Assembly: GCA_015499995.1 (NCBI GenBank)
Contig: JADNRV010000006.1
Location: forward strand, 434,001 to 498,000
Reading direction: 5' to 3'
DNA: 64,000 bases
Origin: Flammula alnicola
Lineage: Eukaryota > Basidiomycota > Agaricomycetes > Agaricales > Strophariaceae
Below the pieces are notes generated by a model. That model searched no databases. It was not told the DNA's origin and saw nothing but the letters and a program-made list of their open reading frames with translations. The position numbers were made by a program, and so were the translations under genes. The first letter of the stretch is position 1. Every line of letters begins with the position of its first letter. This document shows, piece by piece, positions 25,081-37,823 of this stretch.

Positions 25081-25793
25081 ATGGAGGAGGCGGAAATGTC
25101 TAAGTTTCCTGAATCCCTTTTACTTCTTATCGGTGTGAGTGATTATATCTTTCTTCATAGCATCATGTTACTCACCCAATGTAGCTGTCCGCACCCCGTC
25201 TCGACTGGACTTATGCTGCTCTGGCCAATTCCATGGCATTTCCGAGTTCCTCCGCAATTGCCTGTGGAAGATTTGCTCGATAATGAGTGCCTGTTGTACA
25301 GCGGAAAGCAACTGAAATAAATTACACGCCTCTCCGCCAAACACCGCTCTTTCGCGCCCGCGATATTCCCTTGCGCTGTCTCTATCGACTCTATGAGGCA
25401 GTTTGTTCCATGTCCAGGAATGAGCTCATGGAAGAGTCCCAGTATTATTTCCACTGTCAACCAAAATGGAGACTTAAGGATATTCCCAACCCCAAAGATC
25501 CTGATCCACAGCGTCAGGCCATCCTCGCGAGCCTAGTAGAAACATTGGTTGATTCATTCAATTTCAAAATCGGTATGGGGTTGCGGCGGGGAGTTACTTG
25601 CGAAAAGCCATATCTCATCGCAGGTTTTCAGCGGCAACCTAATCCCCCATACGAGGAAGTGCCTGAATGGCCTGCTTCAGTTGAGCCGCTGTCGAAAACC
25701 CTGAAGATGCATCCCATTCTGGTGGAAACACCATATCCATACTTTATGAAACGCAATATTGTTGTCATTGTGGACTCGTTATGGAACTTCTGA
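25081..25793 (+). CDS. Uncertain hypothetical gene inside copy A
   Basis: A frame from 25287 to 25793 encodes about 168 residues including IPLRCLYRLYEAVCSMSRNE, QPKWRLKDIPNPKDPDPQRQ and VPEWPASVEPLSKTLKMHPI. A short exon at 25081 (MEEAEMSKFPESLLLLIG) ends in a plausible donor, but the joined frame then meets two stops (TAA TGA) before 25287. The composition is protein-like. I recognise no domain. It lies in the part of copy A absent from copy B. It may be a real orphan, a gene fragment, or a decayed gene. Confidence 0.3.
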
Positions 25794-26558
25794 AAGGACG
25801 TCTGCGCGACCGAGTTAAACAATTCATCTATCTTGTAACAGCGAAGCATGATGTCGCAAGTCACCAGAACGGCTTTCAAGCCCATTATCTTAGTATGTAT
25901 ACTCTGTTCCGGGACCCTCGTGAAATGCCCCATCATACCCTCGTTTATGTAGTCGGCTTCTTGAATAGTAATCGTGGAACCTAAATCATACCAAGTATGC
26001 ATATCAGAAAGACTGACCATCGTTGTCTTCAACGAGCGAGTGAAGGATGGAGATCGCATCTAGCAGGCTGACTTCTAATTCTCTCGCAAAGCCAGGTGGC
26101 ATGGGTTGTCGGAGCATTGCGCTTTGTTGATATGCCTCAGCGGGTCAGCCGACAATCAACTTTGTCATGCGGTTTGCACACTGGGCACATACCATACTTT
26201 CCTCCTTACAGCTTGCAGCCACTCCGCCTTCCATCGTCTCCTCAGAGAACGTACCGATTGGCATGAGTGAAGTTTGAACACGACGTGGAAAGGGCCGCTT
26301 TCGCCAGGCTGCACAGGTGATTGCAGTTCAAATTTCGGGTTGCAGCAGTCCAGTCTCCGTTCTGGGGATGCGGGTCCTTAAACGCGTTGAGGGTTCTAGA
26401 TGGCGCCGCGCTGGGTCGTAATCTTGAGCGCTTGAGCACTGATCCCAACTGAAATGACGCGCGTGAACGTTCAACGAAGAGAACCACGCTTTAATTCCAA
26501 ATACTAATCACATGTGCCCAGCCACCCGTGCGTCCATGCCACGCTGAGCATGCCACAG

Positions 26559-28522
26559 TCATTTTCTTTGCTTTTCCTGATAGTTAAAGATGCCTACAGC
26601 ATTCCTTCCATGAATGTCTGCTTTTTGTAGTCCTGTGATCAATATATCAATGGTGATGCCAGACCTGTAAATAAAATAAATATTGACCGAATCAGTTTGG
26701 GTTTCGCTGTTCACAATGACACGGAGGCGGCCGTCTTCGTCAGTCGTGGTTGATCTCCTGGTGGACAAAGTTCCCATCGGTATGGTCCAGTCAGAATCAT
26801 TCATATGAGCTTTCTTCACGATGTGTCGACGCGAGTTGAGCCTAGTATGATGAGATGAGTGGATGTAGAAATATACAACGCGAAAAAATGTACGTTGCCA
26901 ATGCGCTGTTCATGTATACTGGCTGGGCATTAGATTTGCAACAAAGCGAAGAAGCTGTGTCACGCACGCTTGCCGCTCAGTGTAAGGCCAATGAAGAAAT
27001 AGAAAGTATCTGGGAGAACTAAGAACTGCAGAAATAACATGCGTAAGTCGAAGATCCAAGCCATTAAAGTCTGACTGACGAGGATCATATTTAAGGCAGC
27101 GCATATTGCAGTCAACACCCCACGATTAATAGCGTTAACCATCAAGGTGTTTAGAATGGAATTAGTCCTGAATGAGACAGAAGATTCGGTAAGTATGCCA
27201 TTGCCCCAGAATATATTACTCACGATTTCACGCCGCCCTTACGCTTTCCCAAGTTACAGACAAGAGACACCGTAATTGTGATATCACAAAGTAGGGCAGC
27301 GGCTGCTTCAAGTGTGGTGACGGGCTACGAAATTATTCAACTTGTAGTGCATAAAAGATGCAGAATTTTTACCTTGGTGGTGCTGAGTTGCTCAAACGAT
27401 TGTAATCTGAGACTTTATACATTGTGAGCTAATAAATGACACACTTTATGGCCAGAGGAAGTCGACGAACGTGATGATCGTTTGTGCTAGTGTTCAAGGC
27501 GATATTCAGTACAATAATTCGACTGATTTCAAACATAAAACAAGTCATACCCAATCCCGATCCTGAACCGAAGGATGCTCATTAGAAGTAAACTCACTCG
27601 CGCGTCCATGCTAAACGTACCAATTTCTGTCAGGCCCAATACCACCTTTGATGCATGGTTCGAACATTCAAATGCATAGATAGATTCTAGCACGTACGAT
27701 AATTATAGGGATGACCTTATTCTTCTTCTCCACTAAGTCTACAGTCAGCCGAGGCAGACGATCCTTGGAAAGACGTTGACGCTCACAAAATGCATAGATA
27801 CAGTAGGCGAAGTACCTGTCATAAAAGGGATTAGATATAGATCCGAATCGTCTTCAATCAAGATGTGCACTAACATTTGGACTGTAAATGCTGAAAGATA
27901 CTGGGTGCAATGTCGTCAGTCTTACTTCACGCTAGGATTCGAATCCTGTACCATAGCAAATAGTTGCGCCTATTTATCCTATAATGAGAATATTTTCATC
28001 CAAAACGTATGCGTACGTACCGAATCTTGCCTAACAAGTGAAACGTATCGATCTTGTTTCAGTAATTTGGCAAAAAAAAAATGGGCACCAAGAACGACAC
28101 ACCAACGGATTTTAAGTAATCCAGTGACGTTTCCAAAACCATCAATAAGATATAAGTACGTGACCTGGAAGAAGATGATGCTTTGGAATGTCTCGATCAC
28201 TCTGCAGGACGGCGATTAGGCCAGCTGGGAAGTTATTCAAATCGGACTGGACGCACACTAATGATGCAACCTAGAAAGTTGAAAGGTAAATTAACTTATC
28301 GGTCTCTAGTATAACATGTTGTCAATACTTACCATCGCTCTGATGCCCCAGTGATCTTTGCTATACCAATGGAAGTATAGCCATGCCTGCAGCATACCGC
28401 AGCCTTGAAGACTGAGAACGTCTTAGCGTGGAGAACAATATAAGTATTGAATGAACTTACAGAGTCTGGAAGAATATGGAGACTAGCCAGATTCCAAACG
28501 TCGAGTCGAGAGGGCTTCCCAT
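26559..28522 (-). CDS. DUF6534 seven-helix membrane protein, copy A
   Basis: Multi-exon integral membrane protein of the Agaricomycete DUF6534 group, of unknown function and often expanded in tandem. The start MGSPLDSTFGIWLVSIFFQT is at 28522. Next exons give GCGMLQAWLYFHWYSKDHWG, IETFQSIIFFQVTYLYLIDG, the short YLSAFTVQM exon, YFAYCIYAFCERQRLSKDRL and VIPIIIVLALIQI. The DUF6534 core INRGVLTAICAALNMIL runs into LPDTFYFFIGLTLSGKLYMN and SALATLN. The hydrophilic tail has STTTDEDGRLRVIVNSETQT and ends at 26559. A near-identical architecture in copy B, with frame kept through the tail in both, argues that both copies were under selection. No ligand or pathway can be assigned. Confidence 0.75.
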
Positions 28523-29633
28523 TCTTTAAGGAACTTGCCTTGACTGTCGTAAATCTTTAAGTACGGTTCATGGAGAGTGATAAATAATCAATCGCAAAGT
28601 TAAGCAGTGTCATGATGCACCACGTATTTCATGTAACCTAGGTCACGGCCAGTTCGTGCTCCTATTGTCCATATCGTCCGGCGGGTCAGACTCTCTGCTG
28701 AATGCCGTACCGTCCTTTGGTATCCAAGCAGTCGAACTGAACCACATTCTCGACTCTCACCTAATGCTTAACAAGTAGTGTGTTCAGAGTACCATAAGCC
28801 CCATCCTCGATTCCCGGCTGCGACAAGTCCAGAAAGTGGAAGGTTGCGGAGATCGCGTCTGATGGAAAGGCTGCGGCGGGGTGTGTGTGTGTGTGATGAT
28901 CGGCAGTCACTCCTTGCCACTTCCATTCGCCCCCAGTCAGCGGTCCATAACTGGATATCTGAAGCTGAAAGAAGGGCTCGTTACCTTTGTATGTGCCATG
29001 TGGTAGGATACCGGATACCAAGAAGTGCTGCAATCGGATACAGTACTAATGCAAAAGAAAGGGTTCTTTCCCCGCTGTTCATATCGCCGGCCTTTGCCGT
29101 GCTTATGAAACACCTTACTATTGGGGGAGAAACATTCCGACTCCTTCGTTGTATGGAACGTTTCACGGGGACTTTACGAGAAATTACTTCCAAGCCGCTG
29201 GGCCTCTCCTTGACTGATCAATCAGCAAAGTTCGAAACAGTAACAAGGGTTCTTCAAGTTCATGGAACGCCCATTCTACCCAGTATCAAGATGCTGTTGT
29301 CATCATAACTTTAGTATTTACGCACACATATTGCTGACATCAATACTAACGGGCAATGTCGATACATCGACCCCACAATGCCCAAGGAGATTCATATCGA
29401 ATGGAGTTATATAATGCTGAGCTGAATTGCTAACAAATGACGGTCACCAAACCTCGCCTCAAGCCAGGGTTCTGTCAGAATCTGTCGACGGCTCTTCCCG
29501 TATCGGAAATGCTGTAAATAGACGCCCGTTTGCCAAGACAACTTGGCAAAAGCTGGACATGCCTTTTCTAGACAATCTTTCATATGTTCTAGTTCAGGGC
29601 TATCCACCTCAATCTCATACCCTTCCCACAACG
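28523..29633. other. Spacer between DUF6534 copy A and ADO1 pseudogene
   Basis: Divergent intergenic region matching 39.79-40.49 kb of copy B. It includes a short GT dinucleotide run near 28880-28892. A plus-strand frame at 28778-29308 has no counterpart motif in copy B and is not called. Confidence 0.5.
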
Positions 29634-30165
29634 ATGTCTTCCTCTTCTTCCTCTCTCTTCTGCATGGGAAACCCCCTGCTCGACATGCAGGTCAGGAATG
29701 GAGAGGTGCTTCTTGAGAAATACAGTTTTTGATCACCAATGGTGTAATTTTGGCTGAGGAGAAACATGCGGGAATGTAAGAAAGTCCCAGATCGTATTCT
29801 ATAATGTGGTGTCAAGCCTTATTTATTTCCGAGTCCTCGCTACTGGATAGCTACGATGAGATTGTTGCCGAGCGTGAAGTTACCTAGTTATGCTGCTGGT
29901 GCCGCACGGAACGTTGCCAGTGGTGCTGCCGTCTGGCTCAGTTTTCTACACCGGTGCTGTCATCGGTGATGATCTTGCCGAGCAGATCAAGAAAGCCAAC
30001 AAGCGCGAAGGTCTCGACCAGTGTACTAAGTAAAGAAAGACGAGAAAACGGGCTTGAGATATGGAGCTGGGAGGTTGGCCGGGGGTAACATCATCAAAGA
30101 TCTTGGAGGCGCCCACGCTGGAGAAGACGGGCGCGTTTCAGCGCCACCAATTTTGCCTTCATAGA
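29634..30165 (+). pseudogene. Adenosine kinase pseudogene (truncated)
   Basis: Decayed 5' portion of the adenosine kinase gene that is intact at 46820-48169. It opens with SLFCMGNPLLDMQVRNGEVL, like the intact gene. The frame stops (TTTTGA) right after LLEKYS, where the intact copy reads LLEKYGLKAND. Intron 1 is still present (GTAAGAAAG after CGGGAAT). The next exon has a shifted TACCTAG in place of ACCTATGTTG. The second intron plus adjoining exon bases are missing. Homology fades after KREGLDQ and a short glycine-rich stretch near 30110. No ATP-binding DTNGAGD segment is present. The retained intron shows origin by DNA duplication, not retroposition. Confidence 0.85.
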
Positions 30166-30486
30166 TTTGTCGATGCATAGGGGGGATTCAGATGTAATAT
30201 AAACCTTTTATTCTTCTCTTGTGTGTGCATGTGAATTCACGACTACCGTGGTCCGTGGCACACTGTGAGTAAGTACTTTGGATGCTTTATGAGAACACTA
30301 CGACGCCATGTAGTACTTTAAAAGAACAAGTAATACTGTATTTCTGAATTAAATTGTGTAAGTAGCAAATGTGTAGATTGAGAATTAGAAGACCCAAATA
30401 GTTGTCAAGGAAATTAATCAATAGGCATCCTGAGAAAAACGTAAAAAGAGAAAATAATGAGCGCTACAGCCGGTGTGAAAATACAT
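30166..30486. other. Spacer before GMC oxidoreductase
   Basis: AT-rich 3' flank of the oxidoreductase gene; no gene seen. Confidence 0.4.
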
Positions 30487-32849
<2,363 letters not shown>

Positions 32850-34091
32850 GTCTGCGACGAGGACAGGAAGTGCTAATCAAATACCAGTGCCGAAACCACC
32901 CTTTATACCGCTCGGGATGCATAAGTTGAAGGGGCCGCTGTGACATGGGATTGATCGCTGATGTCTGGTGTGGATCTATGTGGAAGTGCTAAGCGCTAAG
33001 CACTACATAGTACAGCGAGATATAGATCTTTTCATAACAGATTGCGCAACGGTATTAATAAAAGTTGTTTGCTCGTGTGGGCTTCATCACCTGACGAATG
33101 TTTGCCGACGGCTGCCGGCAGGGATTTCCCTGGATTTCCCCTCCCCCTTCGCGCTCAAGACCCTGAAAACCAACGGAAACTGATGGAAAGGATGCATGAC
33201 AACTCTCGCGACGACGCTGAACAGAAATCCTCCTTACGGAGGTGGACTCAGGGATAAGGGACGTGGGTACCAAGCCTTCCGCCGAGAGGCACCATCATAT
33301 CATGACCAAACTTTTATTGCTCTGTGTGTGCAAACCGTTATGCAAGAGACTGTAAACGTGCGAACCCGGTACGCTCTTTGCATACCACTGCAGAATGTTT
33401 TGGAGACATCGTTCATGCTCAGTGGCGAAGGAATGAAATGAAATCTAAGTAATGTACATTGTAGATGACCAAAATATAGCCTACGTTAGCGTTATATGTA
33501 CTAGTCTTTGCGGGGAGATATGGTGCAGACTTTGTCAACCAGAAAAACTAACGTCGAGCACGTTGCCACGGCGTACAGTCGCTAGGCAGATTCTTGCCAC
33601 TGTGTATTTCGAGCGCAAGGAAATAGATAGTAACTTATCGCACACAAATTAGAATGATGACCCTTCCATCGCCAGTGCGTACAACCGCCGTTGAACCTAT
33701 AGTGAGGAAGCACACAAGCCTGCGCCGTAGTAAGATCTACAAAATTTACATACCAAATATTTAATGGTATCAAGGTATTGAGGTATCCAGAGCCTGAAAT
33801 ATTGCATCCTAAACATTCGTTAAGGATAGAGACGCGCCATGTTGAATCGTAGTATGCTGGCTTCTGATTTCGTCAGTTGGCAAAGCCTTCAATAACTGGG
33901 AAGGCGGTTTCGTGTGACCATAGTCAGCCGCCGGCGCAACAATAGGCGGGTAATCTAATTTTCAGATAAATTCAAAAGGTATTAGAAAGATGTTGCGACA
34001 CAGCCGTACATTATTGAATACTCACCTAGTGCAAGGCCATCGCTGATGTGGAAACATCGACACGCAAATCCAGTTACGCATCAAAGGCGGA
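32850..34091. other. Gene-poor stretch downstream of the NACHT relic
   Basis: Holds the promoter side of the GMC gene. Frames of up to about 80 codons on both strands lack motifs and splice logic. Nothing supportable. Confidence 0.4.
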
Positions 34092-35275
34092 TCACAATAA
34101 ACCGTAGGATCGAGACGGATCGAAAAGAAAGTCGCTCAATGAGGCATGCGACAGATAAACGGTATGTCCCTCAAAGGCGACTACTGATATGAGATCACCG
34201 AGAAGCGTTTTAACATCCCCAAAGTTAAGCCGATGAAGATCTTGATAACCACGCAGCTACTGAAATTCTGAACGAAAAGGGTCGTGTCTTGAAGGTGACG
34301 ATGAGCAAAACCGGTTCAATATCATCCACAGACGAGAAGATCTGAGAGCATAAGCGTCCAGTTCTGCGAAGGGCTTGTCGCGATGTGCGGGGAGCAAACG
34401 TCTAAGCGATCGTGAGGACGACGACGGATTGACGAAGTAAACTTCACAACGGTGGATGCGTAGATAAATTGGCCTCATGACTTCTCTATCAGGAGGTCTA
34501 CTGTACTGGGAGGGGCCACGATAAAGGGATCAAAGAATTTCTGGGGTGGGTAGCCATGATAGAAAATTTAATGAATGAGGAAGAGGCGGATGTCTTCGTG
34601 AGGGTGGAAAGAATGGTCCGAGGCAAGGCATGTCAGAATTCCAGAAAACTGGATGTCTTGAAGGTGTACGATATATCCTGCTTCGGGCGACTAGCAATGA
34701 GGAATATGAGTACTTAGCAGAGAATGCTGTCACAGAGCGCTCAAAATTACATTCGGGACGCTACAGTGAATTCTCGAACCTTGACATTCGTCAAGACCAT
34801 CGATGATAAGGGGACCGTTGAAATAGCCACACTGAAAGGTTGTAAAGCGGTTCGATAATTAAAGAAAGTTTCTGGGTTTCGAGAAGACAAGGAGATCGTG
34901 CTTGACCGTATGTCCAGTCTGATGTGCAATGGTAGAGAAGAGGGCGCGCGTGTTATTGCGCTTGGGATCCGACCGGGAGAAAAAAAAAAGCTGACAAGGA
35001 GGAGCCCGCGGGCCGCGGCACAGCAACGTTCTGCAATGGCAGAGCTGCGGTTGGGCAATTGGGGACTTGCCAGCTCCTGCTGCTCCGTGTAGCCACATAA
35101 TCAAGGCATTGCGATCACCACTGCCAACAATCCATTGCATTGTCTTCAAGACGGCGAGACGCGTGTTCGGATGGCATTTTGGTGGATCAAAGCGGTCTCC
35201 TGAGTTATGGAACGCTGCAGGGGGCAACAGCGCCTTGAAGGCGCTTAAATCCTTTATCCACCAAGAGATATTCGT
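34092..35275 (-). pseudogene. Decayed NACHT-domain STAND NTPase
   Basis: Remains of a gene related to the one at the right edge. The best-kept part reads LKALLPPAAFHNSGDRFDPP, CHPNTRLAVL and MWLHGAAGAGKS (Walker A P-loop). LFFFSRSDPKRNNTRALFST and IAHQTGHTVKHDLLVF then follow after a garbled stretch. Further on, PFAELDA is followed out of frame by QIFSSVDDIEPVLLIVTF. The end is GDLISVVAFEGHTVYLSHAS then LSDFLFDPSRSYGLL and a stop at 34092. The Walker B region is not recognisable and several frame changes are needed, so it cannot make a full protein even if one indel is a sequencing error. The intact relatives act as signalling or incompatibility NTPases. The lack of the middle suggests internal deletion. 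Confidence 0.75.
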
Positions 35276-36069
35276 CCAACACGCGGAACTTGTTCTTATG
35301 AACTACGTACCTGCGTCAGCGTATACAGTTCCTCCAGAAATGGCTTACCACACGCAGTAGCTCCGGAGTCAACGCAGAGTCGGTCCCACATCTTCGATGA
35401 TCTTCCTTCACAGCTGCATCTTCGCCACCTGAAGCTCTCGATTCGTCAAACATATGCTTCGGGGGCAGTAGGGCTACGACGGTTAAACAAGTCAAGTGGC
35501 GGCATTAGATAGTGCGAGAGCAGCCAGGCGACGAGGAGGAAGAGTATCTCTCTCCTCGTCTGATTTGTGGAGTGCGGGTACCTGTTGGGTAAGCGAGGTT
35601 GGGTATTGTTATGTAAATTGCGACATACCTCGGGGGTCTCCCACTGCACTTGCCCCACTTGTGGATGTCCTACTCCCATCCTATATGTAAATTGCGACAT
35701 ACCTCGGGGGTCTTCCACTGCACTTGCCCCACTTGTGGATGTCCTACTCCCATCCTATAACCCTCTGATGTTCGTTCGTAATCGAAGCCTGCCTTGCATC
35801 CGTCATTTAAGGGGAGATCCACCAGGTCGAACAGGGCTTGACATCATATGTATAACAATCTACTTGGAGCAAATAACAGGTGAGTATAACACTATGTAGA
35901 GTAATATGTAAAATACTGCTTACTTAAAATTCTCTGTTGTTTCTGGGAAAAGAGGGGACGGCGATGGTTTGGCGATGGTCGTCGAGTCTCGACTCTCGAC
36001 AGGAGGGACTCGTCAGCCCGGCACCCTGCCGGCTGTTGTTGTGCAAAAGCTTCTGATATCATTTATGTA
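35276..36069. other. Spacer with 74 base tandem repeat
   Basis: No gene. It contains the tandem repeat at 35610-35757 and the degraded upstream part of the XanA relic. Confidence 0.5.
35610..35757. repeat. Two-copy 74 base tandem repeat
   Basis: Two adjacent copies (35610-35683 and 35684-35757), each beginning TATGTAAATTGCGACATACC and ending CTACTCCCATCCTA. They differ at one position seen (GTCTCCCACT against GTCTTCCACT). Near identity implies a recent duplication in a region that is otherwise decayed. Confidence 0.9.
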
Positions 36070-36544
36070 GAGTGGAAGGCTTTTTCGATTGTATGTCCCT
36101 ATCTTCTTTCGTTACCGCATAGTTAACTTGATCTCTTGCTCTTGTCTTTTCTTAGTCCCAGAAGAACCCTCTAACGGGCGACCTGCACTTCGATGACCAT
36201 CCTTGCAGGTAAAAGAGCTCAGTGGCCGACCAAATCCTGCAGCCGTAATCTGCTCTCTATCCCGATGCCAGCGCCCATCTCACCGAGTGTATCTGTGGCC
36301 AGATTTAGCAATGGGGTTACTCCTGTGGTACGTTTACCCTCACACTCTTCATTTTCCATTCATTGCTCTGTCTTTTAATACGCTTCTCTCAGCGCGAGAA
36401 TGACGATATTCTTATTCGACAGATGCACCCTCTGTTGTTCCTGCATTCACAGCTGACCAGGTCCGCGCTTTTCATCAGTGTGATCACTCCGCTCTCGGTG
36501 AGATTTTTGGGCTTTCTACGGAGGACGTCAAGGCATGCGCCTGA
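36070..36544 (+). pseudogene. Truncated XanA-type dioxygenase relic
   Basis: A C-terminal fragment of a XanA paralogue on the opposite strand from the intact gene. It starts near GAGTGGAAGG (matching the EWDESK region) and keeps the intron with a GTATGT donor and CTTAG acceptor. It continues with KNPLTGDLHF and DDHPC, then a frame-shifted CSLYPDASAHLTE, a second conserved intron ending CTCTCAG, and RENDD. The last part reads TADQVRAFHQCDHSALGEIF then GLSTEDVKACA to a TGA at 36544, parallel to PDQVRAFHQCNLAASDEP in the intact gene. The N-terminal half with the iron-binding His-x-Asp is absent and several frame changes exist, so it is non-functional. Introns are preserved, so it arose by DNA duplication. 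Confidence 0.82.
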
Positions 36545-37688
36545 CAGAGACCAACTCCAAAAAGGCTCAAGCCGAGTGATGGGCTGTAAGACAGTCTCGA
36601 GACGACTGGGAGTGGTGAGCTAACAATTAATTGGCGAAAAAAGCCGGACGTGCTTGTGCTGTTGAAATCTTCGCGTTCCCGCCTTGCTGTGATACCACCA
36701 ACAATTTATTGTCGCCTTTTTTACCGTTCTTCCCGAGTTAGGGTTCTAGGCTACGAATATAGAGCCTCTATGTGACCGAGCAAGTCTGTCCCTGGCAGTC
36801 TTATCTTTGGTTTCACCAGAATATCTCCAAGTAGGAGAATCGCGAATGCACAACGTTTTTGGGGGTTTTTTTTTGTACGGATTTCTCCGCAGTGGGTCTT
36901 GCTCCATGCTGCTGCACCTTGTGCTTGTTCTCGAGGTTCTCATAGTCTCCCTGCTTCTCCCTTATCCTGGACTCGGATCTGAGCAGATCTGAGACCACAC
37001 TCGTACTGCGCTAAAATGTTCTACCTGGACCTAGTTTGAAGGGCCGAGTCATAAATTCGAGTGCTGGAATCTACTGGAAGCTTTTTTCGACCACGAGGCC
37101 AGCAGTGTACCTCGAGGGCCGCCATATTTGGTGAATTGTACCTTTTGGAGATCCGTATCACTCTCAGAATGCACGGCCGCTACCGGTCCCTTAGACGTAT
37201 CCAGCAACGGTAGATTCGGAGTGGCCCTACATCTACTTGCACAGCACGCGGTATCGCACATCGTAAACGGGAGGAAAGAACAGGCAGGGAGGAAGGTTTG
37301 ATGAAAAGATGAAGGAGAAACGCAAGGAATGTTGGGAACTGAACCGGAGGAGTCGCGATTGCGATATCGATCTGGCCCCTTCAATTGGATCGGTAAAATC
37401 GAGCGGATGCTGCGGACCCGGAATTAGGAAGTTACCCCGAAGTTACCTACATGGACGACAAAGGCTCGCGGCGGTCCACGAAAGATCTCCATTGACGACA
37501 TTACGTTGAATTCAATTCGACATATCCACTGCCCGTCTCAACGAGTCCCTAATCTTCTGAAACCCATTTATTTCGTCCTGGGGATGCGGTGGCCGTGAAT
37601 GCGTCGATTCGGCAGCGCTGTGCGGTATAGCGTCACAGGTTGGTTGCATTCTGGATGGGGTGCGCTGGCCGCAATGGACAGCCACGTC

Positions 37689-37715
37689 TTAATCTTGAGC
37701 GCTTGAGCGCTTGAG
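37689..37715. repeat. 9 base repeat, three copies in copy B
   Basis: CTTGAGCGC repeats as two full units followed by CTTGAGCAC, while copy A at about 26423-26440 has one fewer unit. This is a small slippage difference between the two duplicated segments. Confidence 0.6.
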
Positions 37716-37823
37716 CACTGATCTCACTGGAACACCGCACGTGAACGAGAAGCGCGCTTTAATTCCAAATATTATGAATAACTCCAAAGCAATTGCTGTA
37801 ATTCCCGTACGCCCATGCCACGC

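Larger units (their letters stand above)
24161..30170. repeat. Segmental duplication, copy A
   Basis: Large segment with a diverged counterpart at 36.9-40.5 kb, plus the 5' part of the adenosine kinase locus at 46.77-47.4 kb. Anchors seen by eye include the TCTGAGCTGATCTGAG motif (24228 and 36976), the CTTGAGCGCTTGAG repeat, a complete DUF6534 gene in each copy, the ATGATGCAACCTAGAAAGTT stretch, and AAATAGACGCCCGTTTGC (29516 and 40437). Copy A carries about 1.4 kb extra between roughly 24.5 and 26.2 kb that I could not align to copy B. Introns are kept, so it is a DNA-level duplication. Exact borders need alignment. Confidence 0.75.

Noticed and set aside
25628..26059. 143 codon minus-strand frame in copy A
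   Set aside because: No motif, and it overlaps the plus-strand frame at 25287-25793 with no splice evidence; neither strand is convincing.
27935..27960. GGATTCGAATCC resembling a tRNA T-arm
   Set aside because: No acceptor or anticodon stem can be built around it, and it lies antisense within an intron region of the DUF6534 gene.
28879..28892. GT dinucleotide run
   Set aside because: Short simple repeat, interrupted in copy B; not worth a separate finding.
28778..29308. 176 codon plus-strand frame in the copy A spacer
   Set aside because: Not preserved in copy B, interrupted there, and no family motif; probably chance.
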